A stretch of DNA of 59,673 nt from Candidatus Amunia macphersoniae (GTDB lineage Bacteria > Chloroflexota > Dormibacteria > Aeolococcales > Aeolococcaceae): the NCBI GenBank assembly GCA_016464795.1, contig JAEKNN010000029.1, positions 1 through 59,673 on the forward strand, in the 5' to 3' direction. Every line of letters starts with the position of its first letter. Within the stretch, counting starts at the first letter, position 1. Below the pieces are notes generated by a model that did not search any database, was not told the DNA's origin, and saw nothing but the letters and a program-made list of their open reading frames with translations. Shown here piece by piece: positions 1 through 7,757 of this stretch. The position numbers were made by a program, and so were the translations under genes.

Positions 1-321
1 CGGCCCGTCCTTCACCAAGAATCCCGACGCGCCGGCCTCCATGGCGCGGCGCAGGTACCCTGGGCGTCCGAACGTGGTCAGGATGATGATCGCGCACCCC
101 GGTTGGGCAGCATGCAAGGTGGCCGCCGCCGCCAACCCGTCCATCCCCGGCATCTCGATGTCGAGCAGCGCGGCGTCCGGCCGCAACTGTGCGGCGGCCG
201 CCATCACCGCGTCCCCTCGCCCCACCTGCCCGACCACCTCGATGTCCGGTTCGAGGTCGAGCAGCGTCGCCAGGGCCCCGCGGACCATGTTCTGGTCCTC
301 CGCGATCAGCAGGCGGATCAC
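1..321 (-). CDS. NarL/FixJ-type response regulator, partial (receiver domain)
   Basis: The visible 107 residues form a CheY-like receiver. They show the acidic pocket (LLIAEDQNMV), the phospho-acceptor Asp54 in ALLDIEMPGMDG, the switch Thr in IILTTFG and the conserved Lys in FLVKD. The LuxR-type DNA-binding domain expected at the C-terminus lies beyond the left edge. The GTG start overlaps the stop of the upstream kinase gene by 4 bases (GTGA), so the two are translationally coupled. By context it probably controls the adjacent ABC-2 exporter genes, the usual arrangement for DesR/LiaR-like regulators; that role is inferred. Confidence 0.9.
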   Translation of the reverse strand, partial: MIRLLIAEDQNMVRGALATLLDLEPDIEVVGQVGRGDAVMAAAAQLRPDAALLDIEMPGMDGLAAAATLHAAQPGCAIIILTTFGRPGYLRRAMEAGASGFLVKDGP

Positions 322-1520
322 GCGACCGCCGCAGGCAGCCGGACGCGAAGCGCAAAGCCACCACCGTCAGGTCCTGGGCCGGTGTCGAGGGCCCCGCCGG
401 CCTCAGCCATGCGCTCGCGCAGGCCGCGCAGCCCAGTGCCTCCCGTGTGCCCATCGGCGCCGACGCCGTCGTCCGACATGTCGAGCCGCACGGCTGAGTC
501 ATCGAGCACGATGGCAATCCGACAGTGGTGCGCGCGGCTGTGGCGGAGCACATTGGTGACACCTTCACGCACTGCCCATGCGAGCAGACCGTCGCTCTCG
601 GCGGCCAGTGTCGTCGAGCCACCCGCGATCTCGAGCGTGATGCCCGCCGCACCGAGCACCTCCTCGGCGCTGCGCAGCTCGTCGTCCAGGGAGCGCTGAC
701 GGTACCCGGTCACCATCTCCCTCACCGAGGCCAGTGACTCGTGAGCCACCCGCTCGACGTCGCTCAGCGCGGCCTCGGCGGCTTGCGGATCAGGACCCAT
801 CAGCCGTCGCGCCACCTGCGTCTTCAGTGCGATCACCGACAGGCTGTGCCCGAGCACGTCGTGCAGGTCCCGGGAGAACCGCAGGCGCTCCTCCGACACG
901 GCGAGGCGAGCGACCTCCTCACGGGCGGTGCGCAGGTCGACGAGGAGGAGCAACAGCCGGCGGACGAGGAACATGCTGATCCCCAGCCCCCGGTGAGAAA
1001 CGCTCCGAAAGCGACGTCCGACAGCGTGTGGCCCTGGGTGAGCCCGAGAATGTCGAACCCCACCAGCAGCGCCAGCACCACGATCGCCGTGCGCAGCTCC
1101 AAGGTCACTCCGGTGGCGACTCCGAGGTAGATGAGCAGCCCACCCCACTGACCGCCAAAGATTGGCACCAGCGGGATCGAGAGCACCATCAGCGCCAGGT
1201 TAGGGTCGGAGATCGGCGGCGCGCGGCAACCGCGGGTCGACAGCGAAGCCGACCCAGATGGTGCGCAGGTAGAGGACCACGAAGACGGCAAGGGCTGCCC
1301 AGGCAAGTGCAGCCTTGGTGGTGGAGTAGCGCCCGGAGAGGATGTCGCCGATCGGGTAGGCAAGGAATGCCAGCCACACCGCCGCCCACATCCCCCGTCC
1401 CAGCACACCGAGGCCGCCGTGCCGGCTGCGTCGCAGCAGCCTGTCGAGCGCGTCCGGCGAGCGCCGCACGGCACCGGTTTTGCTGGGCGGCGCCTGCGTC
1501 GTGGTCATCGCACTGGCCAT
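318..1520 (-). pseudogene. NarL-type sensor histidine kinase, two frameshifts
   Basis: Three consecutive reading frames together make one DesK/LiaS-type kinase. The first (1520 to about 1220) gives the N-terminus and first membrane helices (WLAFLAYPIGDIL, AALAVFVVLYLRTIWVGF). The second (about 1220 to 990) gives more helices (LALMVLSIPLVPIF, ELRTAIVVLALLVGF). The third (about 990 to 318) gives HisKA_3 with the phospho-His in FSRDLHDVLGHSLS and a HATPase with DDGVGA and GTGLRGLRERM. The frame changes fall near 1218 and in a G-run near 990 (the reverse complement reads ACCGGGGGCTGGGG). Two single-base slips in an otherwise well-conserved gene could be sequencing or assembly errors as easily as real decay. 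It lies between the ABC-2 permease and the response regulator on the same strand. Confidence 0.85.
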
Positions 1521-1524
1521 CCTA

Positions 1525-1568
1525 GCCGCGGTTTGCTCTCGGGTCAGCCGCGGTTTGCTCTCGGGTCA
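1525..1568. repeat. 22-bp perfect tandem duplication
   Basis: The 22-base unit beginning GCCGCGGTTTGCTCTC occurs twice in direct succession (1525-1546 and 1547-1568). The second unit contains the stop codon of the ABC-2 permease, and the first repeats that stop in the gap before the kinase start. It looks like a recent slippage duplication with no effect on either protein. Confidence 0.85.
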
Positions 1569-2300
1569 GCCGCGTGCAGCGATCCGGCGCGACAGCAGCC
1601 GAGCGACGAGTGCCGCCCCGACCAACCAGGCGCCCAGGACCGCAACCGCGGTCAGCGTCGGGGCGTGGCCCCCGGCCACCTGCCAGCCCAGCTCGGCCAT
1701 GCGGTTCGACGGCAGTGCATGGGCAACGGTCTGCAGCGCCGAGGGCAGGATGGTGACAGGCATCCACACCCCGCCCAGTGCTGACATCGCCAGGTACACC
1801 ACCATGGTGAGTCCCTGAGCGCTGTCGCCGTCGCCGACCTGACCGATCACCATGCCGATGGCGGCGAAGGGAATGCAGCCGGCGCAGAGCAACAGCGCGA
1901 GGGCCGGCCACTGCCACACCTCGAGGCGGACGCCCCTGACCGCGGCGGCGGTGGCGAACGTCAAGCAGATTGCCGGGAAGGTCAGAGCCAGTGCCGCCAG
2001 CACGCGGGCGGCGAGCACGCGCCCCGCTCCCAGAGGGGTGAGCCGCAGCTGGCGCAGCCAGCCGCTCTGGCGCTCGTTGGCCAGGCGCGGGCCGGTGGCG
2101 GTGAGCACGGCGCCGAAGGCGCCGAAGGCGGCCATCGCCACCATCATCTCGGTGTTGGCGGTGAGTCCCTGAGAGCCTGGCTCGTTTCCGAACACCGACG
2201 AGAAGAGCAGGTAGGCGCCCACCGGCCAGCCGATCACAAGCAACAGGAAGCGGCGGTCGCGCAGTGAGCGGCGCAGCTCGAGCGTGAGGTAACCGAACAT
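1566..2300 (-). CDS. ABC-2 type exporter permease
   Basis: A 244-residue membrane protein with about six hydrophobic segments and the ABC-2 layout: a short cytoplasmic N-terminus (MFGYLTLELRRSLRDRRF), a first helix (LLLVIGWPVGAYLLF), then paired helices with GVWMPVTILPS near the C-terminus. It should form the membrane channel for the ATPase encoded 15 bases upstream. The same-strand order is ATPase, permease, kinase, regulator, which is typical of self-regulated lipid, peptide or drug exporters. The substrate is not evident from sequence. Confidence 0.88.
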   Translation of the reverse strand: MFGYLTLELRRSLRDRRFLLLVIGWPVGAYLLFSSVFGNEPGSQGLTANTEMMVAMAAFGAFGAVLTATGPRLANERQSGWLRQLRLTPLGAGRVLAARVLAALALTFPAICLTFATAAAVRGVRLEVWQWPALALLLCAGCIPFAAIGMVIGQVGDGDSAQGLTMVVYLAMSALGGVWMPVTILPSALQTVAHALPSNRMAELGWQVAGGHAPTLTAVAVLGAWLVGAALVARLLSRRIAARG

Positions 2301-2315
2301 GTGAGTTCTCCCTGC

Positions 2316-3290
2316 CTAGGCGGCGCGTGCGGGGTTGGTGAGAGCCACGAAGGCGTCCTCGAGGCCGACGCCGGTGACCTCGATGTCGTACGCATCGGAA
2401 CGCTGTGAGACCAGCTCACGCACCGCGGCATCCGTGTCGCTGCAGAGCAGCTCGACGCGTCGGCCGCGAACCTCCACCGACCGCACGCTGGGCAGCCGAT
2501 CGAAGCCGTTGGTGCCGCCGTTGACGGAGAAGCGGAGCGCGCGCAGGCCCACCGACGCCTTGATGGACGCTGGGGTGCCGTCGGCGAGCAAGCGGCCACC
2601 ACCGATCACCACCACGCGATCGCAATGCTCGTCCGCCTCATCGAGGTAGTGGGTGGAGAAGAGGATGGTGCGTCCGGACGCGGCCTGCTCGTCCATGTCC
2701 TTCCAGAAGGTGCGCCGCGCCTCGACGTCCATGGCGGCGGTCGGCTCGTCGAGGACCAGCAGCTCGGGGTTGCCGACCAGCGCCACGGCGACGCGCAGCC
2801 TCTGGGTCTGGCCCCCGGAGAGGCGGTCGACGAGACGATTTTCCAGCCCCTCCAGCTGGGCCAGTGAGCAGGCGCGTTCGACGGTCATCGGAGACGGGTA
2901 GAGCGAGCCGAGCATCTCGAGCAGCTCACGGATGCGGACCCCGCGCATCAGACCGCCCTCCTGGAGCATCGCCCCGACGCGGCCCGACGCCACCGCCGCG
3001 GCCGGATCGGCGCCGAACAGCTCGACGCGCCCGCGGTCGGGTGCGGCCAGCCCGAGCAGCATGCTGATGGTTGTCGACTTGCCGGCCCCGTTGGGGCCGA
3101 GCAGCGCCACACTCTCGCCCTGGCGGACGCGCAGGGTGAGGTCATCGACAGCGTGGACTGCGCCGAAGGACTTCGAGACCGCGGTCAGGGTGATCGCGTC
3201 ACCGGGGGCGGCGGAGGCGTCGGAGGCGTCGGAGGCGGCGGAGGCGTCGGAAAAGGGTGCGCCGGGGTGGATCAGAGGTGTGACTGTCAT
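2316..3290 (-). CDS. ABC transporter ATP-binding protein (DrrA/NatA-like)
   Basis: A 324-residue ATPase. It has Walker A (GPNGAGKST), Q-loop (MLQEGGLM), signature (LSGGQTQRLRVA), Walker B (LLVLDEPTAAMD) and switch His (STHYLDEAD). The C-terminal 80 residues resemble the regulatory extension of DrrA-type exporters. The first 30 residues carry a low-complexity Asp-Ala-Ser run encoded by repeats of GAGGCGTCG on the plus strand at about 3205-3250, unusual for the family and possibly dispensable. A later start is possible, but ATG 3290 fits. It is divergent from the M20 peptidase gene. Confidence 0.93.
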   Translation of the reverse strand: MTVTPLIHPGAPFSDASAASDASDASAAPGDAITLTAVSKSFGAVHAVDDLTLRVRQGESVALLGPNGAGKSTTISMLLGLAAPDRGRVELFGADPAAAVASGRVGAMLQEGGLMRGVRIRELLEMLGSLYPSPMTVERACSLAQLEGLENRLVDRLSGGQTQRLRVAVALVGNPELLVLDEPTAAMDVEARRTFWKDMDEQAASGRTILFSTHYLDEADEHCDRVVVIGGGRLLADGTPASIKASVGLRALRFSVNGGTNGFDRLPSVRSVEVRGRRVELLCSDTDAAVRELVSQRSDAYDIEVTGVGLEDAFVALTNPARAA

Positions 3291-3388
3291 GTCGCTGAGG
3301 CTAGGCGCCGGCGGAACCGGCGACCAGTCACGGGCGTATGCAGGTCCTGATGACGTTTGTCATCGGCTGCCCGGACGAGCCTGTCGGC

Positions 3389-3403
3389 TAGCATCGAGCG
3401 CGG
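3389..3403 (+). promoter_or_regulatory. -10-like box (TAGCAT) just upstream of the M20 peptidase
   Basis: TAGCAT at 3389-3394 matches the actinobacterial TANNNT -10 pattern and ends 9 bases before ATG 3404. No Shine-Dalgarno sequence lies between, which suggests a leaderless or near-leaderless mRNA. Inference from spacing only. Confidence 0.45.
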
Positions 3404-4735
3404 ATGAGTGAGATCGTCGCCGAGGTCACCGACCTTCTCCAGCGACTGATCCGCAACGGTTGCGTCAACGACGGCACCGCCGACTCCGGGCAGGAGCTGC
3501 GCAATGCGGAGTTGCTCGCCGACCACCTGCGCGGATCGGGCGCGGAGCTGACCACCTACGAGTCGCATCCCGGCCGCGCCTCTCTGCTGGCGCGGATCGA
3601 GGGCACCGACCCGGCGGCGCCGACGCTGATGCTCATGGGTCACACCGACGTGGTGCCGGCGGCCCCTGAGGGATGGCGGCACGATCCACTGGGTGGCGAG
3701 CTGGTCGACGGTGTGGTCTGGGGCCGCGGGGCCATCGACATGCTCAACCTCACAGCGTCGATGGCCGTGGCCACGCGCCGGCTGGCGGCGTCAGGACGGC
3801 GGCCGCGCGGAACGCTCCTTTTCCTGGGGGTGGCGGATGAGGAGGCGGGCGGCGCGTACGGCGCCGGCTGGCTGATGAAACACGCCCGGGAGGCCATGGC
3901 GTGCGACTACGTCATCACCGAGAACGGGGGGGTGCTGCAGCCCACGCCGGCGGGTGAGCGCATCGGCATCACGGTGGGAGAGAAGGGCATCTGCTGGTGC
4001 CGGCTGGTGGTGCACGGCACCCCGGGGCACGGCTCGCGCCCGTACGGGGCTGACAACGCGCTGGTCAAGGCCGCCGAGGTGGTCACCCGGCTGGCCGGGT
4101 TCCGGCCCACCGCGCACATCACCCAGGCGTGGGAGCGCTGGGTGGCGGGCATGGGCTTCGAGCCGCAGATGGCGGCCGCCCTGATCGACCCTGCTCGCAT
4201 CTGGGAGGCCATCGAACAGCTGCCCGCCGAGCTGGCGCCGACCGCCCATGCTCTCACCCACCTGACGCTGAGCCCCAACGTGATCAGCGGGGGCGGCAAG
4301 ACCAACGTGATCCCGGGACGGGTCGACCTCGAGGTCGACATCCGCAAGGTGCCGGGGCAGAGCGACGAGGAAGTCCTCGAGACCATCGACACCGCCCTCG
4401 GCTCACTGCGCGGTGACGTCGAGGTGGAGGTTCTCCAGTGCGACGAGCCCACCGAGTCGGAGGTGGACACCCCGCTGTGGGATGCCATCAACCGCGCCGC
4501 CACCGACGTGTACCCGGAGGCGACGTGCATCCCATCGATGCTGACCGGCGGCACCGATGCACGCTTCTTTCGCTCATTGGGCATCCCCGCCTACGGCATG
4601 GGCCTATACAGCCGGGCGATGACTCTCGCCCAATACAGCGCCATGTTCCACGGCAACGACGAGCGTGTCGACCAGGAGTCGCTGCGCCTCACGGTGGAGC
4701 TGTACTCGGCGGTGACGCTCGACCTGCTCGGCTGA
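3404..4735 (+). CDS. M20-family metallopeptidase (ArgE/DapE/CPG2-like)
   Basis: A 443-residue dizinc amidohydrolase. It shows the first metal His/Asp (LMGHTDVVPAAPEGW), the bridging Asp (GRGAIDM), the catalytic Glu pair (VADEEAGG), the lid-domain substrate His (HGTPGHGSRP) and the last metal His (AMFHGNDERV). Family members remove N-acyl groups or C-terminal residues from amino acids and small peptides; the actual substrate is unknown. It stands alone between the ABC exporter genes (divergent) and the transglutaminase gene (convergent, 7-base gap). Confidence 0.92.
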   Translation: MSEIVAEVTDLLQRLIRNGCVNDGTADSGQELRNAELLADHLRGSGAELTTYESHPGRASLLARIEGTDPAAPTLMLMGHTDVVPAAPEGWRHDPLGGELVDGVVWGRGAIDMLNLTASMAVATRRLAASGRRPRGTLLFLGVADEEAGGAYGAGWLMKHAREAMACDYVITENGGVLQPTPAGERIGITVGEKGICWCRLVVHGTPGHGSRPYGADNALVKAAEVVTRLAGFRPTAHITQAWERWVAGMGFEPQMAAALIDPARIWEAIEQLPAELAPTAHALTHLTLSPNVISGGGKTNVIPGRVDLEVDIRKVPGQSDEEVLETIDTALGSLRGDVEVEVLQCDEPTESEVDTPLWDAINRAATDVYPEATCIPSMLTGGTDARFFRSLGIPAYGMGLYSRAMTLAQYSAMFHGNDERVDQESLRLTVELYSAVTLDLLG

Positions 4736-4742
4736 GGCGGCC

Positions 4743-5720
4743 TCAGCCGGCCAGGCGCTCCTCGCCTGCCGATGAGCTCACGTCGGTCAACCCGTCGCTG
4801 TCGATGCTCATCACCGTTACCCGCTTGCTGATCGAGAGCACACCCGCGTGCGAGGCGACGTAGGTCCCCGACAGCGGTGCCACATGGGCGTAGTCGCGAC
4901 CGACGGCGATGGTGACGTAGGTCATCCCGGTGCGGCGGCCGTGAGTGGGATCGAGGGAGAGCACTCGAGCGTGGCCGTCGCCTGTGGGCACCAGCACCTC
5001 CACCCACGCATGGGAGCCGCCGACGCCGAGCATCTGTCCCGAGACGTAGCGCGACGGCAGGCCGAGACACCTGGTGATGGCGAGCAGGACGTGCGCGAAG
5101 TCCTGGCACACCCCGCTGCGTTGGGCGAAGGCCTCCGCGGCGGTGGTGCGGACACCGGTGACGTTGGCCGCGTAGGCCATCAGCGAGAACACGCGCGCGC
5201 AGGCCTCGACAGCAAGGTCCTCGCCCAGAGGGCAGGTGCGGCGCAGGTCCGCAGCCAGCTCACAGAGCGCCTCGTCGGGGGCGGTCAGCCGGGTCGGTTC
5301 GAGCAGCCGCGGGTCGACAAGGGAGGCCGCCGCCGCCAGGTGCGGCAGTCCGGTGTGGCGCTCGACCACGCTCCACGAGATGAAGCTGACCCTGTCAGCA
5401 ACATAGGGGACGTCGATGTCGACCACGTGGTTGCCGAAATCGTCGGCGCTGCTGCGCACCCGTCGCGGGGTCGCGTCGACAACCCGAACGTGTCGGGCGA
5501 CGCGCCGTTGATCGCCATGCTGCTCGCGGGGCTGGACCATGAGCCGCTGGCGCAACCGCCGCACCGGGCCCTCGTACTCGTAGGTGATCGTCTGGTGGAT
5601 CGCATAGGCGCTGCGGCGCACCCGGCTCCAGTCGACCCCTGTGGTGTCGAGGACTGTGATGTTGTCACCCATGTCCTGATCATCGGCGCCGCTGAAGCCG
5701 AGCCCGAGCTGCAACGTCAC
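4743..5720 (-). CDS. Transglutaminase-like cysteine peptidase family protein
   Basis: About 325 residues from GTG 5720, or 309 from ATG 5672, which fits the family N-terminus better (an antiparallel domain starting YAIHQTITYEYEGPVRRLRQ). The papain-like triad is intact: Cys in GVCQDFAHV, His in GGSHAWVEV and Asp in LSLDPTHG. Stand-alone bacterial enzymes of this type usually sit with alpha-E and ATP-grasp partners, which are absent here. The GTG at 5720 overlaps the stop of a short upstream frame (GTGA), which supports the longer start. A second relative lies divergently at 5.9-6.6 kb. Confidence 0.88.
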   Translation of the reverse strand: MTLQLGLGFSGADDQDMGDNITVLDTTGVDWSRVRRSAYAIHQTITYEYEGPVRRLRQRLMVQPREQHGDQRRVARHVRVVDATPRRVRSSADDFGNHVVDIDVPYVADRVSFISWSVVERHTGLPHLAAAASLVDPRLLEPTRLTAPDEALCELAADLRRTCPLGEDLAVEACARVFSLMAYAANVTGVRTTAAEAFAQRSGVCQDFAHVLLAITRCLGLPSRYVSGQMLGVGGSHAWVEVLVPTGDGHARVLSLDPTHGRRTGMTYVTIAVGRDYAHVAPLSGTYVASHAGVLSISKRVTVMSIDSDGLTDVSSSAGEERLAG

Positions 5721-5878
5721 CGCAACGACTCGGCGAAGCTGCCCAGCACCGGCGGGTCGGCGCTGGACCAGGGCGCCGCGCTGACCTCCTCGGCGGCGAC
5801 ACGCATGGCGGTCAACGGGGCACGGCCGTAGGTGGTGAGCATGGCGGTGTCGAGCGCGTCCCGGCCGCGGCGCCGCGC
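5717..5878 (-). pseudogene. C-terminal fragment of an unidentified gene
   Basis: An open frame ending in VLGSFAESLR and overlapping the transglutaminase GTG by 4 bases reads as the tail of a coupled upstream gene (visible part about ALDTAMLTTYGRAPLTAM onward). Further upstream the frame runs into sequence antisense to the plus-strand transglutaminase and stops making sense near 5880. I cannot assign a family. It could be a chance open frame; the stop/start overlap is the main reason for listing it. Confidence 0.3.
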
Positions 5879-5938
5879 AGTCGCGTCGACTACTTCGGCA
5901 ACTACGTTCATCGCGTCGACGTCACCACCAGGCACGAT

Positions 5939-6622
5939 GTGCTGGAGCTGACCGTCGAGGCGGTCGTCGAGAACAGCGAACCGCGGCGCCGGCGTCTTCC
6001 GGAGTGGGCGAAGGAGACTCTCGCCAGGGACCCGGGCCTGGAGTACGCGCTGCCCAGCCCGCGGGTGATCGACCCGATCACCGACGACCTCTGGCGGGAA
6101 TGGAACGGTGACGACCACAGCTACGACGCCGTCCTGGCGACGGCGCAGCGCATCCCCAGGGAGCTGCGCTACGTCACCGGCGCGACCACTGTGGAATCCA
6201 GCATCAAGGACCTGCTCGAGGGTGGCGCCGGGGTCTGCCAGGACTTCACCCACCTCTTCTTGGCGATGGTTCGCGGCGCCGGCTGGCCGGCCCGGTACGT
6301 CAGTGGGTACGTGGGCCCCGCCGGTGACGCGGAGACGATGGAGGGCCAGTCACACGCGTGGGTCGAGGTGGGGGGCGCCGACGGGCGCTGGGTGGGCCTC
6401 GACCCCACCCACGGTCAGCTCACCGGCCCGCATCATCTCCGACTGGCGGTGGGACGCGACTATCGCGACGTGGCCCCGCACCGCGGGCTCTTCTACGGCA
6501 CCGCGGCGGGCGCCGCGCCCGAGGTCAGCGTGCGGGTGAGCAGACTCTCGCACCAGGAGGTGGAGAGGGTACCGCTGACCGCAGCTGTGCACTGGCAGCA
6601 GCAGCAGCAACAACAGCAGTAG
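5939..6622 (+). CDS. Transglutaminase-like protein, N-terminally truncated
   Basis: The triad is present: Cys in GVCQDFTHLFLAM, His in QSHAWVEVG and Asp in VGLDPTHG. The same frame is open upstream to about 5879 (VDYFGNYVHRVDV, the family's usual DxFGN element). Beyond that, the 70 or so N-terminal residues expected for the beta-rich domain are missing and the DNA instead encodes the opposite strand. The annotated GTG at 5939 is therefore only the first usable start after the break. The protein ends in a run of eight Gln encoded by CAG/CAA repeats (6596-6619). Whether it is expressed is uncertain. Confidence 0.75.
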   Translation: MLELTVEAVVENSEPRRRRLPEWAKETLARDPGLEYALPSPRVIDPITDDLWREWNGDDHSYDAVLATAQRIPRELRYVTGATTVESSIKDLLEGGAGVCQDFTHLFLAMVRGAGWPARYVSGYVGPAGDAETMEGQSHAWVEVGGADGRWVGLDPTHGQLTGPHHLRLAVGRDYRDVAPHRGLFYGTAAGAAPEVSVRVSRLSHQEVERVPLTAAVHWQQQQQQQQ

Positions 6623-6718
6623 CTCTCCTCGACACACCTCCGCACAGCGTTCACACGGTCTCCACACCTGCCGGCCATTCTGCTCGACAGATCAACCGAC
6701 ACTCTCGAGGAGAACGTC

Positions 6719-7000
6719 ATGTACAACCGCCCACTTCGCCGCCGGCTCATCGGACTCGCCGCCGTGGCGGCCGCCACCGCCGTGGGGGTGACCACCCACG
6801 ACGCCGGGTTCACCGCGCTGACATTCGTCGGCACCCTGACGCTGCCGCGCATCCTCGGCATCGGCGGCCACCGGCACCACGGTCTGGCACGCTTTGGCTG
6901 GGGTGACCATGCCCAGTGCGGTCGCCGGCGCACCCAGGATGCCTCGACAAACTCGACAACCTCGACGACCACGCCGACGACCACGCCGGCGACTGCCTGA
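6719..7000 (+). CDS. Small exported or membrane protein, unknown
   Basis: 93 residues with a strong ribosome-binding site (GAGGAG, 5 bases from ATG). A basic start (MYNRPLRRRLIG) is followed by an Ala-rich hydrophobic segment to about residue 23, a signal peptide or anchor. A second apolar stretch (TALTFVGTLTLPRILGIGG) precedes a His/Arg-rich patch and a Thr/Ser/Pro-rich tail. No family recognised. It precedes a strong hairpin and the two-component genes, so it is probably its own transcript. Confidence 0.6.
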   Translation: MYNRPLRRRLIGLAAVAAATAVGVTTHDAGFTALTFVGTLTLPRILGIGGHRHHGLARFGWGDHAQCGRRRTQDASTNSTTSTTTPTTTPATA

Positions 7001-7009
7001 GCCACGCCG

Positions 7010-7035
7010 CGGCCGGGATCACGCGATCCCGGCCG
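7010..7035 (+). terminator. GC-rich hairpin (11-bp perfect stem)
   Basis: CGGCCGGGATC (7010-7020), loop ACGC, then the exact complement GATCCCGGCCG (7025-7035). It sits 10 bases after the stop of the small exported protein and before the response regulator. There is no T-run after it, as is common for high-GC actinobacterial terminators. Confidence 0.7.
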
Positions 7036-7053
7036 GGCTGCGACAGGCGGGTC

Positions 7054-7067
7054 TAGGATGCCCTCAC
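7054..7067 (+). promoter_or_regulatory. -10-like box (TAGGAT) 8 bases before the response regulator start
   Basis: TAGGAT at 7054-7059 fits TANNNT and is followed 8 bases later by GTG 7068, with no Shine-Dalgarno sequence. This spacing suits a leaderless transcript and supports GTG 7068 over longer upstream starts in the same frame. Confidence 0.5.
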
Positions 7068-7757
7068 GTGAGGACCGTGCTTGTCGTTGACGACGAACCC
7101 GAGATCGTGCGCATCCTTCGGGACTACCTGGAGCGGGCCGGGTTCAACGTGTTGACCGCGGCCGACGGCGCGGCTGCTGTGGTTGCCGCCCGACGGCACA
7201 AGCCGGACCTGGTGGTGCTCGACCTCAGCCTTCCCAGCCTCGACGGGCTCGACGTGGCGCGAACCCTGCGGCGTGAGGCGGAGGTGCCGATCATCATGCT
7301 CACGGCTCGCACCGAGGAGAGCGACAGGGTCGCCGGGCTGGAGCTCGGCGCCGACGATTACGTCACCAAGCCATTCAGCCCCCGCGAGCTGGTGGCGCGG
7401 GTTCGCGCGGTGCTGCGTCGCAGCGAGGCACAGCAGGCTTCCGCCGACGTGCTCACGGTCGGCGACAGCATCGAAATCGACGTTCCCCGCATGGAGGTGC
7501 TGGTGGACGGCCGGCGAGTCGACCTCACCGCCACCGAGTTTCAGCTGCTCCTGCTCATGGCTCGGCAACCCGGTCGGGTGTTCACGCGCGCGCAGCTGCT
7601 CGACGCGGTCCATGGCGTGGCCGTGGAGTCGTACGAGCGGGCCATCGACGCGCACGTCAAGAACATCCGCCGCAAGATCGAGCCCGACCCACACGCACCG
7701 CGCCACCTGCAGACGGTGTTCGGCGTCGGCTACCGGCTCGCCGACGGCCCCGGATGA
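7068..7757 (+). CDS. OmpR/PhoB-family response regulator
   Basis: 229 residues from GTG 7068. The receiver has the acidic pair (VVDDEPEIV), phospho-Asp in LVVLDLSLPSLDG, Thr in IIMLTARTEE and Lys in VTKPFSPREL. A C-terminal winged helix follows (DLTATEFQLLLLMARQPGR, RAIDAHVKNIRRKIEPD). The stop overlaps the ATG of the kinase gene (ATGA), so the pair forms one operon. Targets are unknown. The frame stays open upstream to 6894, but that part has no receiver homology. Confidence 0.95.
   Translation: MRTVLVVDDEPEIVRILRDYLERAGFNVLTAADGAAAVVAARRHKPDLVVLDLSLPSLDGLDVARTLRREAEVPIIMLTARTEESDRVAGLELGADDYVTKPFSPRELVARVRAVLRRSEAQQASADVLTVGDSIEIDVPRMEVLVDGRRVDLTATEFQLLLLMARQPGRVFTRAQLLDAVHGVAVESYERAIDAHVKNIRRKIEPDPHAPRHLQTVFGVGYRLADGPG

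Noticed and set aside
3203..3255. Array of GAGGCGTCG-type repeats, considered as a CRISPR or regulatory repeat
   Set aside because: The units are short, contiguous and encode an Asp-Ala-Ser run in the ABC ATPase. There are no spacers, and no CRISPR array is seen anywhere in the window.
5939..6253. Minus-strand frame opposite the second transglutaminase as a full gene
   Set aside because: This part is antisense to the conserved Cys and DxFGN elements; only the short segment 5717-5878 could be genuine.
6594..6619. CAG/CAA trinucleotide run as a possible regulatory repeat
   Set aside because: It encodes the poly-Gln tail of the transglutaminase-like protein and stays in frame to the stop.
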